From Gemmiger sp. An87 (GTDB taxonomy: Bacteria > Bacillota > Clostridia > Oscillospirales > Ruminococcaceae): DNA of 36,642 nt. The stretch spans positions 1 to 36,642 of the forward strand of contig NZ_NFHD01000032.1 of assembly GCF_002159185.1 (NCBI RefSeq). The letters run 5' to 3'. Position 1 is the stretch's first letter. The number at the start of each line of letters is the position of its first letter. Positions 7,907 to 18,207 of this stretch are shown here, piece after piece. The notes below the pieces were generated by a model that was not told the origin of the DNA, made no database searches, and worked only from the letters and a program-made list of their open reading frames with translations. The translations under genes and the position numbers were made by a program.

Positions 7907-7912
7907 ACACGC

Positions 7913-8248
7913 TCAACGGGCCAGGCGGCGCAGAAAGCCGCCCGGGCTCTTCACCGGTTCCGAATACTGCATGTATTCGATGGTACCGAAGATCTTCAGC
8001 TCGCCGGTCTGGATGGAAAGCTCGCTCACCTGGATGTTTCGCCCGCCGATCACCAGTGTGCCCAGCTGAGTCTCCAGGGTAGCCCCCTGTTCGTCGTAGC
8101 TCACAATGCGGGTCACACCGGTGGCAGTCAGGGTCCGTCGGTCCTCTACAATCAGATTGTGTGGCAGCTTAACCGGTTCCGGCGCGGGCTGCTCAAAACG
8201 TTTTTCCTGCATTCTTTCACCTGCTTTTGCCACAAGGGCTTTTTGCAC
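7913..8248 (-). CDS. yabP: Sporulation protein YabP
   Basis: Partner of YabQ in sporulation; YabP/YqfC-family proteins form beta-rich structures at the forespore membrane. Recognisable motifs are PHNLIVEDRRTLTATGVTRI, SYDEQGATLETQLGTLVIGG and LSIQTGELKIFGTIEYMQYS. It is 111 residues; the first 20 are variable, so an internal start is possible (MQEKRFEQP at about residue 13). It lies directly upstream of yabQ and downstream of rqcP, the conserved order. Confidence 0.93.
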   Translation of the reverse strand: MQKALVAKAGERMQEKRFEQPAPEPVKLPHNLIVEDRRTLTATGVTRIVSYDEQGATLETQLGTLVIGGRNIQVSELSIQTGELKIFGTIEYMQYSEPVKSPGGFLRRLAR

Positions 8249-8272
8249 ATTGTATGCAAAAGCAGATGAGGA

Positions 8273-8518
8273 TTATTCCTCGATGACCTGGTACATCTCC
8301 CGGGCCACATCCTTGCCCATGGGCGCGTCGGTGGACAGCACCTTTACCTTCACCGGCTTGTTGCCGAAGGTGATCTCAATCACGTCGTCCACCTTTACCG
8401 CATAGCTGGCTTTGGCGGGCTTGCCGTTCACCAGGATACGGCCTGCGTCGGCCACTTCATTGGCCACGGTGCGCCGCTTGATCAGGCGGCTGACCTTCAG
8501 ATATTTGTCAATGCGCAT
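8273..8518 (-). CDS. rqcP: RqcP (YabO), S4-domain ribosome quality control factor
   Basis: 81-residue S4 RNA-binding protein, related to Hsp15, that in Bacillus binds the stalled 50S subunit and works with RqcH in alanine tailing. Nearly the whole protein is the S4 fold: [19 protein letters not shown], then [17 protein letters not shown] and [18 protein letters not shown] start at the ATG at 8518, with AAAGGAAC 8 bases upstream; in-frame codons further upstream lack homology. The hup-rqcP-yabP order is conserved in Firmicutes. Confidence 0.95.
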   Translation of the reverse strand: MRIDKYLKVSRLIKRRTVANEVADAGRILVNGKPAKASYAVKVDDVIEITFGNKPVKVKVLSTDAPMGKDVAREMYQVIEE

Positions 8519-8601
8519 TGCTTGTTCCTTTCCTCGGATACGAAAAATCCCGCCGCCGGGGCCGTGAGGCCACCGGAAGCGGGCAGTGTATTCCAAAAAG
8601 C

Positions 8602-8883
8602 TTACTTCGCCACAGCGTCTTTCAGGGCCTTGCCAGCCTTGAAAGCGGGAGTGGTGGTAGCGGGGATGGTGATCTCCTCTTTGGTGCGGGGGTTGCGGCC
8701 CTTGCGAGCGGGACGCTCACGGGTCTCGAAGGTGCCAAAGCCGACCAGAGACACCTTGTCGCCCTCGGCCAGAGCCTTGGTGATGGCCTCTACAGTAGCA
8801 TTCACAGCCTGCTCAGCGTCTTTTTTAGAAAGGCCGGCGTTCTCGGCGACCGCGGCGATCAGTTCAACTTTCGTCATGTTCAT
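8602..8883 (-). CDS. hup: HU family DNA-binding protein
   Basis: Nucleoid-associated histone-like protein, 93 residues, active as a dimer that bends DNA. Hallmarks are [22 protein letters not shown], quoted in part as [20 protein letters not shown], then [22 protein letters not shown] split at VGFGTFE and [11 protein letters not shown], and the C-terminal [15 protein letters not shown]. The Pro in the RPARKGRNP arm is the intercalating residue of the family. A strong GGAGG precedes the ATG. It lies between mazG and rqcP. Confidence 0.97.
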   Translation of the reverse strand: MNMTKVELIAAVAENAGLSKKDAEQAVNATVEAITKALAEGDKVSLVGFGTFETRERPARKGRNPRTKEEITIPATTTPAFKAGKALKDAVAK

Positions 8884-8916
8884 ATACCTCCAAATGATTT
8901 ATCAGTAACAAAGGTG

Positions 8917-9753
8917 TTACACCTTTGAGGACTGCTCCTCGTTCTTGGCCTGCCGCCAAAGGGCGCGGCGCTCCTCATTGCTCAGACCGGCAAGCGCTTT
9001 GCTCCCGGCCAGCTCTTCACAGCGGATAATCCGGCTCTGGTACCGGTCGGACGCACCGGTGAGCACCTGCTCCGGGTCCACGCCCAGCGCACGAGCCAGA
9101 CCGGCGGCGGCAAACAGCAGGTCGCCCACTTCTTCGGCGGCGTTCCCCCGCCCCTGCATTGCCTGCTCCAGCTCTGCCAGCTCGTCCTTCACATCGTTCA
9201 GGGCATCCTCCGGCTCCTGGTAAGCAAAACCATAGGCTCCGGCCCGCTTCTGCAGCTTGGCTGCCCGCATTAGTGCCGGAAACGAGCGCGGCACGCTCTC
9301 CAGCCGATCCTTTGCGGTGGCGCGACCCTTCTCGGTGTTTTTCAGCGCTTCCCAGTTGGCCAGCGCCTGACCGGTAGTAGCCGCAGCGGATTCTTCCCCG
9401 AACACATGGGGATGGCGGTAGATCAGCTTTTTGCAGATACCATCACACACATCGTCAAACGTAAAGGTACCCTTTTCGGCCTCCATCTGACTATGCAGCG
9501 CTACCTGGAGCATTACATCGCCCAGCTCCTCGCACAGCAGATGTGCATCGTTCTGGTCAATGGCATCCACCGCTTCATAGGTCTCTTCAATGAAGTTCAT
9601 CCGGATGGACGTATGGGTCTGCTCCCGGTCCCAGGGGCAGCCACCCTGCGGTGCACGCAGCTGCGCCACGATGCGCACCAGATCCTGTGCGTCATACCGC
9701 TCCTTGGGTGTAAATCCCACGGAAACCGCCCCCTTTGCCTTGTGACTCCTCAT
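8917..9753 (-). CDS. mazG: Nucleoside triphosphate pyrophosphohydrolase MazG
   Basis: Hydrolyses NTPs/dNTPs to the monophosphate and pyrophosphate, probably as house-cleaning of aberrant nucleotides. It has two MazG repeats. The first shows CPWDREQTHTSIRMNFIEET with EETYEAVDAID and EELGDVMLQVALHSQ, the EExxE...ExxD metal-binding pattern; then come YRHPHVFG and the second repeat, ELEQAMQ...EEVGDLLFAAAGLARALGVDPE, in pieces. At 278 residues it is full length for the single-module Firmicute form; Bacillus YabN has an additional methylase domain that is absent here. The first 15 residues are weakly conserved, so the start could be slightly downstream. Confidence 0.95.
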   Translation of the reverse strand: MRSHKAKGAVSVGFTPKERYDAQDLVRIVAQLRAPQGGCPWDREQTHTSIRMNFIEETYEAVDAIDQNDAHLLCEELGDVMLQVALHSQMEAEKGTFTFDDVCDGICKKLIYRHPHVFGEESAAATTGQALANWEALKNTEKGRATAKDRLESVPRSFPALMRAAKLQKRAGAYGFAYQEPEDALNDVKDELAELEQAMQGRGNAAEEVGDLLFAAAGLARALGVDPEQVLTGASDRYQSRIIRCEELAGSKALAGLSNEERRALWRQAKNEEQSSKV

Positions 9754-9914
9754 ATTCTACCCTAGATAAAGCGCCATTTCAAGCCCTTTTCCCCTATTTT
9801 TGGCCCCCGAAGGCCGTTTTCATACCATGCTATAGAAATCCTGCCCACTTTGGCGTTTTTTTATGGTGAAAACAAAGATTTTTCGCGGGTTTTCTCCCCA
9901 CTTTTTCTTTACAG

Positions 9915-9952
9915 AAAAAACGGGCGGTGGACGTTTTTTCGCCCGCCGCCCG
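9915..9952 (-). terminator. Rho-independent terminator after the zinc-ribbon gene
   Basis: Stem CGGGCGG/CCGCCCG (9921-9927 with 9946-9952) and six T on the minus strand (complement of 9915-9920), about 80 bases past the stop at 10030. The remaining 9754-9914 shows no gene. Confidence 0.75.
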
Positions 9953-10029
9953 CAACAATTCAATTGGTCTCACGGTTTTTGGCAGACAGAGTGAACACTA
10001 CCGCCTGGCCCACGCCCGCGTCGCCGGTC

Positions 10030-10431
10030 TTAAAGCTGTGCCCCGCAGCCAGAACAAAACAGGGCATCCTCATCGACCTCCGCGCCGCACTGGGGGCAGG
10101 TCTTTTTGCCGGGCTCCTGTGCGGGTGCAGTATAGGTGTAGGTATAGGTGCTCTGACCCTGGCTCTCCTGCTTCTTCAGCGTTTCGATCTCCTCTTCAAT
10201 GGCGCTGATCGCGTCCACATACTTCTTCACCAGCAGATCGTTCTTCTCGCCGTTCTTTTCCAGGCTGTAGACCAGTGCGCCCAGCTGGCGCTGCGCCTTG
10301 CTCAGGCGGGTCTGAGCGTTCATCAGGTCCACCTGTTTCTTGCCCTTCTGAGCCAGATCGGTGGCAGTCTTCTTTGCACTGTCGGCCAGCTGTGCACCGG
10401 TTTCCAGGATCTTATCCAGATCGATATTCAT
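10030..10431 (-). CDS. Zinc-ribbon domain protein of unknown function
   Basis: 133-residue soluble protein. Residues 1-95 are helical and charged, probably coiled coil (LDKILETGAQLADSAKKTA; SKAQRQLGALVYSLEKNGE; IEEEIETLKKQES). After a Gln/Thr/Tyr linker with a TYTYTYT run comes a C-terminal zinc ribbon of the CPQCG-x9-CSGCG type (about 112-130). Similar helical plus zinc-ribbon proteins are common in clostridia without an assigned job. It has its own promoter (TTGCGT/TATAAT at 10529-10501) and terminator, so it is a single-gene unit. Confidence 0.85.
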   Translation of the reverse strand: MNIDLDKILETGAQLADSAKKTATDLAQKGKKQVDLMNAQTRLSKAQRQLGALVYSLEKNGEKNDLLVKKYVDAISAIEEEIETLKKQESQGQSTYTYTYTAPAQEPGKKTCPQCGAEVDEDALFCSGCGAQL

Positions 10432-10500
10432 TAGCCAAACACCTCTTTCTTTTATGGTGCGGCGCGTCAGGCGCGCCGGGAATGCATTGCTTGTTGTTTC

Positions 10501-10529
10501 ATTATACTCTAAGGTGCTGCAGCACGCAA
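10501..10529 (-). promoter_or_regulatory. Sigma-A type promoter for the zinc-ribbon gene
   Basis: The minus strand has TTGCGT (10529-10524), a 17-base spacer and TATAAT (10506-10501). The start would be about 60 bases before the ATG at 10431. Confidence 0.65.
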
Positions 10530-10533
10530 CGGC

Positions 10534-11469
10534 TCAGCCCAAAAATTCCCGGAGCATGGAATTTCCCGGCACCAGATCCAGGCTCAGCGGGTCCACCAGC
10601 GAAAAGCAACCCGCCAGAGCATTCAGCCGCTCGGCATTGGGATGATCCTCCGGCAGCTCGCCCGCCAGCGGGGTCACGAAAGGTGCCAACAGGCAGATCT
10701 CGTAGCTAAAGGAGGTATCCATCAGCAGGTCTGCCTCTTTCTTGAACACCTTGATGAACTTATCCTCACCGGCACACACCCGCTCCCACATGTTCAGGGT
10801 CTTTTCCAGGCTGTGGCCCCGGAACTTATAGTCCCGCACCATGCGGCGGGCCAGGCGGATATCCCGGGTGGGCAGCACCCGCTGGCCCCGATAACTGTAT
10901 TCCTCCCGCAGGCCCGCGTAAACCTTATATACCTGATCCCGGGGGAGGCTGTCGGTCAGCTGAGGATTCAGCGCGTGGATGCCCTCCACGATACACACCC
11001 CACCCTTCAGCTCCAGAGGAATCTTTTCCGGCTTCCGGTTCTCTGTGAGGAAGTCGAATTCCGGCAGCTCAGTGCGCCCGGTGGTAATCAGTTCGTTCAG
11101 GCAGCGCTGGATCTCATCCACATCCAGCGCGGTGATGTTCTCGTAATCCTTGCTGCCGTCCGGCAAACGGGGATACTCGTTCAGGTTTTTATAAAAATTG
11201 TCCAGGCTGACCACCTGGGATACCACGCCGCGCAGCCGCAGTGCCTCGGCCAGCTTGTGAGCCGTGGTGGTTTTGCCGGAGGCAGAGGGCCCGGTGAGCA
11301 TGACCACCGAGCAGCCGCTGGCCAGCACCTCGCTGGCGGCGGCGTGCACCCTGCCCTCATATTCATGCTCGCAGTGGCGGGCAAAGCTGGCCGCGCTTTC
11401 GGCGGCGGTATTGATCAGACTGACCTCAACCAGTCGTTTCGGAATCCAGATAGCGGGCATAGAATGCAC
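10534..11469 (-). CDS. Uridine-kinase/phosphoribulokinase family nucleoside kinase
   Basis: Probable nucleoside kinase phosphorylating uridine/cytidine or a related substrate. The P-loop GPSASGKTTT is at about 60-69, then VSLDNFYKN (Asp of the uridine kinase substrate site), DYENITALDVDEI, CIVEGIHALNP (Walker B-like) and RDIRLARRMVRDYKFRGHS. Many clostridial relatives are about 550 residues with N-terminal TGS/threonyl-tRNA-synthetase-like domains; this protein is 311 residues and keeps only the kinase part. The first codon at 11469 is GTG, with AAGGAG very close by; ATG at 11460 is the alternative. Either start overlaps the end of hemZ by 35-44 bases, implying coupled expression. Confidence 0.88.
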   Translation of the reverse strand: MHSMPAIWIPKRLVEVSLINTAAESAASFARHCEHEYEGRVHAAASEVLASGCSVVMLTGPSASGKTTTAHKLAEALRLRGVVSQVVSLDNFYKNLNEYPRLPDGSKDYENITALDVDEIQRCLNELITTGRTELPEFDFLTENRKPEKIPLELKGGVCIVEGIHALNPQLTDSLPRDQVYKVYAGLREEYSYRGQRVLPTRDIRLARRMVRDYKFRGHSLEKTLNMWERVCAGEDKFIKVFKKEADLLMDTSFSYEICLLAPFVTPLAGELPEDHPNAERLNALAGCFSLVDPLSLDLVPGNSMLREFLG

Positions 11470-12877
11470 TCACTCCTTCTTTGCGGCGGAGGATCTCGTC
11501 GAAGCCTTCGATGTATTCCGCCGGGTATTTGTAGTTGAAAATCCGCTCGATGCGGCTGCCGCCCGGCTGGCACAGCTTGGTGCTGCCGCCCGCACCGGCG
11601 GACAGGATGGAGTGAATCTCCTCCATAATATAGATATTATAGTACCCCTCATAGCCGGGTTTACACCAGCCGGTGTTTTCCAGGTTCTTCAAGGTATTCT
11701 TCTGCCGGTAGAGATAGTACGGCCGGTAGCCCGCATCTGCCAGGCGCTGATTTGCCAGCTCCACCATGGCGGCCACGTCCGCGTAAGCCTCGTCCCGGTT
11801 TTCAATCACCAGATTGGACGCCCGCTTCAGGGTGAGGGTGTGCACGGTGATGTTCTCCGGGTCCAGGGCGATGGCCTGGTCCAGGCTGGCAGCAAAGCTC
11901 TCCACCGTGTCGCCGGGGAGGCCCGCGATCAGGTCCATGTTAATGTTGCCGTGACCGACCTGCCGCGCCTCATCGAAGCAGCGCAGGATGTCCGCTGCAG
12001 AATGCTTGCGGCCAATGTTGGCCAGCACCTGGTCGTTGAAGGTCTGGGGATTGATGGAGATGCGGCTTGCGCCGTATTCCTTGATGACTGCCAGCTTTTC
12101 TGCATCGGTGCAGTCGGGACGGCCGGCCTCCACGGTGTACTCCTCCAGCCGGGAAAGATCAAAGCATTCCCGCACGGTGCCCATCAGCTGGCGCAGCTGG
12201 TCCGCCGAAAGACTGGTGGGGGTGCCGCCGCCGATGTAGATGGTTTTCAGGTTCAGCCCGCAGTGCTCGGCCTGGCGCTTCATCTCCCGCACTTCCTCGC
12301 ACAGCTTATCCACATAGGGCTGCACCAGCTTCTGGTCCCGGCCGATGGTGCGGGACACAAAGCTGCAGTAGCTGCAGCGGGAGGGGCAGAACGGGATGCC
12401 GATGTACAGACTGTAATCCAGCGGCTGCCGACCGGCGATGATGGGCTTTTGCAGGTCCGCGATCTGCAGCGCCAGAGAAAAGCGCCCGGGAGTGCAGTCA
12501 TAACGGTCCACAAACAGGTCCCGGATGGCCTCCTCCGACCTGCCCGCGGCCCGTTTATCATGAATGATGCGCACCGGGCGCACGCCGGTGAGCTTGCCCC
12601 AGGGCATGCGCAGGCCGGTGGCCTGGCCCAGCAGCTCATACAAAAGGCTGCACAGGGCAAACTCCACGCTCTCGCCCTCCTGGGGCAGAGGTGCAGTGCG
12701 TACCAGACACTTGCCGCCCCGTCGGACACCCGCCGCCAGACGGCAGCGGCCCGCAGCAGCAAAGACCAGATCCTCGCCGCGGACATATTTGGCGGTCAGG
12801 CTGGCGCCGGGAAAAAACATACGGGCAATGTTCTCCGGCTCATAGCCGGAGACGCCGCCCTTGATATGAATCAGCAT
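11426..12877 (-). CDS. hemZ: Oxygen-independent coproporphyrinogen III dehydrogenase-like radical SAM protein HemZ
   Basis: Radical SAM enzyme of the HemN/HemZ group, 483 residues from the ATG at 12877 (AAGGAG 5 bases upstream). The 4Fe-4S motif is CPSRCSYC (CxxxCxxC), preceded by SLYIGIPF. It is followed by YIGGGTPTSL, EAGRPD, SINPQTFND, INMDLIAGLPGD and the HemZ-type C-terminal YYLYRQKN and GYEGYYNIYIMEE. About 150 residues precede the SAM core, as in HemZ. No other heme genes are near, so whether it makes protoporphyrin or has another substrate is open. It overlaps the downstream kinase gene. Confidence 0.92.
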   Translation of the reverse strand: MLIHIKGGVSGYEPENIARMFFPGASLTAKYVRGEDLVFAAAGRCRLAAGVRRGGKCLVRTAPLPQEGESVEFALCSLLYELLGQATGLRMPWGKLTGVRPVRIIHDKRAAGRSEEAIRDLFVDRYDCTPGRFSLALQIADLQKPIIAGRQPLDYSLYIGIPFCPSRCSYCSFVSRTIGRDQKLVQPYVDKLCEEVREMKRQAEHCGLNLKTIYIGGGTPTSLSADQLRQLMGTVRECFDLSRLEEYTVEAGRPDCTDAEKLAVIKEYGASRISINPQTFNDQVLANIGRKHSAADILRCFDEARQVGHGNINMDLIAGLPGDTVESFAASLDQAIALDPENITVHTLTLKRASNLVIENRDEAYADVAAMVELANQRLADAGYRPYYLYRQKNTLKNLENTGWCKPGYEGYYNIYIMEEIHSILSAGAGGSTKLCQPGGSRIERIFNYKYPAEYIEGFDEILRRKEGVSAFYARYLDSETTG

Positions 12878-12896
12878 AAATGCTCCTTGTCTTGCT

Positions 12897-13490
12897 TCAA
12901 ACAAACATCAGATAGGGATTCTCGGCCTTTTCCTGGCCCAGGGTGGTGAAATCACCGTGGCCAGGCAGCACCGTAGTATCGTCCGCCAGAGGCAGGGTCT
13001 TGATCTTCTTCAGACTTGCCCGCTGGTCGGCAGGACTGCCGCCCTCCAGATCGGTGCGGCCTACGCCGCCGGCAAACAGGGTGTCACCCGCAAAGAGCAG
13101 GCCGGCGCACTCGATGATCCAGGAACCGGCGGTATGACCCGGCGTATGCCAGGGAGTAAATTCTGCCTCATCCACCTGAATGGGGGTACCATCCTCGTAG
13201 CAGGCGTCACTTTTGGACACCGGGTACATCGCGTCCCCCTTCGCGTCGGCGGGGTCCAGCCAGACCGGGCAGTTCCAGCGGCGGCGCAGCTCCTCCACGC
13301 TGTAGACATGGTCAAAATGGCCATGGGTCAGGAAGATACGGGTCAGTTTGGCGTTCTTCTTGGCCAGAAGGCGATCGATCTCGTCCGCCGCAGGGGCCGG
13401 GTCCACCGCCACGGCGTTGCCCTGGTCGGTAACGATCACAAAGCTGTTGGTGTAATAGGGCGCGGGGCCCCGCAGATGATATACGTTCAT
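12897..13490 (-). CDS. MBL-fold metallohydrolase, glyoxalase II-like
   Basis: 197-residue metallo-beta-lactamase fold hydrolase. The metal motif THGHFDH (His56, His58, Asp60, His61) is followed by HTPGHTAGS (third-site His), FAGDTLFAGGVGRTD (bridging Asp) and VLPGHGDFTTLG (last His). This is the short glyoxalase II-like group (YcbL/YqgX-type) common in Firmicutes. The true substrate is uncertain; thioesters such as S-lactoylglutathione are unlikely in clostridia. It lies between dtd and hemZ, all closely packed on one strand. Confidence 0.93.
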   Translation of the reverse strand: MNVYHLRGPAPYYTNSFVIVTDQGNAVAVDPAPAADEIDRLLAKKNAKLTRIFLTHGHFDHVYSVEELRRRWNCPVWLDPADAKGDAMYPVSKSDACYEDGTPIQVDEAEFTPWHTPGHTAGSWIIECAGLLFAGDTLFAGGVGRTDLEGGSPADQRASLKKIKTLPLADDTTVLPGHGDFTTLGQEKAENPYLMFV

Positions 13491-13518
13491 AGGGTCTCCT
13501 TCTTGTTCGGGAAATCGT

Positions 13519-13968
13519 TTACCACTCGTCAGTATCGATCACAATGGTCACCGGGCCGTCGTTGGTCAGGCTCAGCTGCATATCGGCGCCAAATTCGCCG
13601 TGCTGCACCTCTTTCAGCCCCTGCTCGTTCATCTTCTCCAGGAACAGCTCATAGGCCTGCACCGAGAGTGGAGGCTTGGCGGCGGCAATAAAGCTGGGCC
13701 GCTTGCCCTTTTTCGTGTCCGCGTAGAGGGTGAAGTTGCTCACCACCAGGGCGGAATAGCCCAGTTCCACGGCGCTCTTGTTCAATTTACCCGCCTCGTC
13801 GGAAAAGATACGCAGATGGGCGCATTTTTCCGCCAGCTTGGGCACGATGGCCAGGGTGTCGGTGTCCTTCACGCCCAGCAGAATCACCAGACCGGGACCG
13901 ATGGGCCGGGGCGCTCCCCCGTCCACCACCACGCTGGCGCTGGTCACACGCTGTATCACAGCTCGCAT
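13519..13968 (-). CDS. dtd: D-aminoacyl-tRNA deacylase
   Basis: Hydrolyses D-aminoacyl-tRNAs (for example D-Tyr-tRNA) to recycle tRNA. It is 149 residues, the usual length. Family motifs are [61 protein letters not shown] and the C-terminal [12 protein letters not shown], which contains the cross-subunit Gly-cisPro. It is 27 bases downstream of rel, an arrangement (rel-dtd) conserved across Firmicutes, and co-transcription is likely. Confidence 0.96.
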   Translation of the reverse strand: MRAVIQRVTSASVVVDGGAPRPIGPGLVILLGVKDTDTLAIVPKLAEKCAHLRIFSDEAGKLNKSAVELGYSALVVSNFTLYADTKKGKRPSFIAAAKPPLSVQAYELFLEKMNEQGLKEVQHGEFGADMQLSLTNDGPVTIVIDTDEW

Positions 13969-13995
13969 TGGTTTTCTCCTTGTTCTTGAGATATT

Positions 13996-16170
<2,175 letters not shown>

Positions 16171-16173
16171 GGA

Positions 16174-18207
16174 TCATGCCTCCAGTGCCTTAAGTATCGG
16201 GGCCGAGAACAGGTCCTGTTTCTGGGCCACCGGTACCGGCGCATACTTTTTGGCCCCGCCGGTCTCACAGATTTCCACGAGACCCAGCTGGGTCAGGGCG
16301 GTCAAACCCGCCAGAATTCGCCCGGTATTCTCCGGGCCAAGCTTTGCAAAAACCGGCTGCAGGTCCTGCGCCCACACCTCGCCCTTCTGAATCATGCGGT
16401 AGAGCGTCACGATCAGGGCGCGCTGGGGCAGCAACTCCTGCCGCTGCCGGTCCGCCAGTTTACTGCCGTGTAAAAAGGCGTCGAAAAGCGCCGCCTGCCG
16501 GGCAGTCTGGGCAGGCAGGCCCGCGGGGCGCAGCTCCCGGATGCGGCCGGACAGCTGAGGTCCGTTTTTGCCTTGATAGATGGACAGCGTGATGGCAGCA
16601 TCCACCCGGTCACCGGTCTGGTAGGGCAGCTGGGCCACGCTCACACCGAAATAGGCGGCGTACAGGCAGCCTCCACCCTGGCGCAGCCGCAGGCGACAGT
16701 GCCGCCCATCGCTCACCGGATAAACGCCCTCGATCAGCGCGTTTTCCAGAAGGAACAGGGGCGCGGGATTTCCGTTGCCGCAGGGGGCCAGATAGTCCAG
16801 GCCCTCCACCTCCTGCACAGTCAGTGTGTCCAGCCGAACGGTCACGTCCAACTCCAGGGGCGGGCTTTCCAGCACCGGGTATTCCCGGGCGGCAAACTCA
16901 TTCAGCGCCTTGCGCAGCGCCGGGATATTCTCCTCCTTCACCGAGAGACCCGCCGCCAGCGCATGGCCGCCAAAGCGCAGCAGCAAATCGCCGCAGGCAC
17001 TGATGGCCTTGTGCAGATTAAAGCCGGGCACACTGCGGCCGGAACCCTTGCCCTCGCCCTCCTGCACGCTGATCACAATCACCGGCTTACCGTAGTGCTC
17101 CACCAGACGGCTGGCCACAATACCGATCACACCGGGATGGTAATCCTGGCCCCAGACCAGGATCACCCGGTCGTTCTGGCGGGCCGGGTCTGCCGCCAGC
17201 TGGGCCTCCGCTTCGGCCATGATGCGCTGCTCAGCCTCCTGCCGGGCAATGTTACTGGCCACCAGCTGGTCGGTAAGCTGCTGGGCTCTTGCCTCATCCT
17301 CACACAGCAGCAGCTGCAGCGCGCTGACCGCGGAATCCATTCGTCCGGCGGCATTCAGCCGGGGGGCGATGGCAAAACTGATGCTCTCGCTGGTCACGGG
17401 CTTGTCGCCCAGACCGCAGGCCCCCAGCAAAGCCAGAAGGCCGGGCCGCTCGCTGTTCTGCAGTGCGTACAGGCCGTGCTTTACAATGGTTCGGTTTTCT
17501 CCCTGCAGCACCATCACGTCCGCCACGGTGCCGATGGCTGCCAGATCACCACAGAAATCCAGCAGCAGCTCCGGCTCGCAGCCGTCCAGCGCGGCGCACA
17601 GCTTGAAGGCCACACCCGCGCCGGAAAGGGTCTTGCAGGGGCTTGTGTCGTCCGCCCGGGCGGGGTCCACCACCGCCACCGCCTCCGGCAGTGTTTCACC
17701 GGGCAGGTGATGATCGGTAATCACCAGGTCCACGCCCAGCTCCTTGGCGCGCCGGGCCTCCTGGACGGCGGTGATTCCGTTATCCACCGTAATGATGAGC
17801 TTATAGCCCTTTTCGGCCAATTGCTCCACAATGGCGTTGGTCAGGCCGTAACCATCCTCCTCGCGGCTGGGCAGCTTGCAGCGCACATTGGCGCCCATGC
17901 CACGCAGATGGGAATATAAAAGGGCGGTGGCAGTTACGCCGTCCACATCGTAATCACCGAAGATCACGATGGGCTGCTCTTCGTCCACCGCCTGTAAAAT
18001 CCGCTGGACTGCTTTGTCCATATCCCGCATCAGAAACGGGTCGGACAAGGGAGCATCCTGCTCCAGAAATTCCATGGCCTGCTCGGGGCTGCTCATGCCC
18101 CGGGCCACCAGAATACGCGCCAGAAGCAGCGGCGCGCCGATGGCATTTGCCAGCCGCGCGGCGGCCTGCTCATCGGGCTGCTTGACTTGCCAGGCTCGAT
18201 AGGTCAT
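16174..18207 (-). CDS. recJ: Single-stranded-DNA-specific exonuclease RecJ
   Basis: 5'-3' ssDNA exonuclease of the DHH family used in repair and recombination. Motif I DYDVDG (residues 85-90), motif II VDNG (141-144), motif III TDHHLPG (DHH at 165-167), motif IV VVDPAR and the DHHA1 motif FGGHALAAGLSV are all present. An OB-fold and a C-terminal extension follow. At 677 residues it is within the family range. The ATG overlaps the stop of the upstream XpaC-like gene (ATGA at 18207-18204). The recJ-rel-dtd order is conserved in Firmicutes. Confidence 0.96.
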   Translation of the reverse strand: MTYRAWQVKQPDEQAAARLANAIGAPLLLARILVARGMSSPEQAMEFLEQDAPLSDPFLMRDMDKAVQRILQAVDEEQPIVIFGDYDVDGVTATALLYSHLRGMGANVRCKLPSREEDGYGLTNAIVEQLAEKGYKLIITVDNGITAVQEARRAKELGVDLVITDHHLPGETLPEAVAVVDPARADDTSPCKTLSGAGVAFKLCAALDGCEPELLLDFCGDLAAIGTVADVMVLQGENRTIVKHGLYALQNSERPGLLALLGACGLGDKPVTSESISFAIAPRLNAAGRMDSAVSALQLLLCEDEARAQQLTDQLVASNIARQEAEQRIMAEAEAQLAADPARQNDRVILVWGQDYHPGVIGIVASRLVEHYGKPVIVISVQEGEGKGSGRSVPGFNLHKAISACGDLLLRFGGHALAAGLSVKEENIPALRKALNEFAAREYPVLESPPLELDVTVRLDTLTVQEVEGLDYLAPCGNGNPAPLFLLENALIEGVYPVSDGRHCRLRLRQGGGCLYAAYFGVSVAQLPYQTGDRVDAAITLSIYQGKNGPQLSGRIRELRPAGLPAQTARQAALFDAFLHGSKLADRQRQELLPQRALIVTLYRMIQKGEVWAQDLQPVFAKLGPENTGRILAGLTALTQLGLVEICETGGAKKYAPVPVAQKQDLFSAPILKALEA

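Noticed and set aside
11264-12949. Long plus-strand open frame of 561 codons
   Set aside because: Antisense to hemZ and the kinase gene; no domains and no plausible start.
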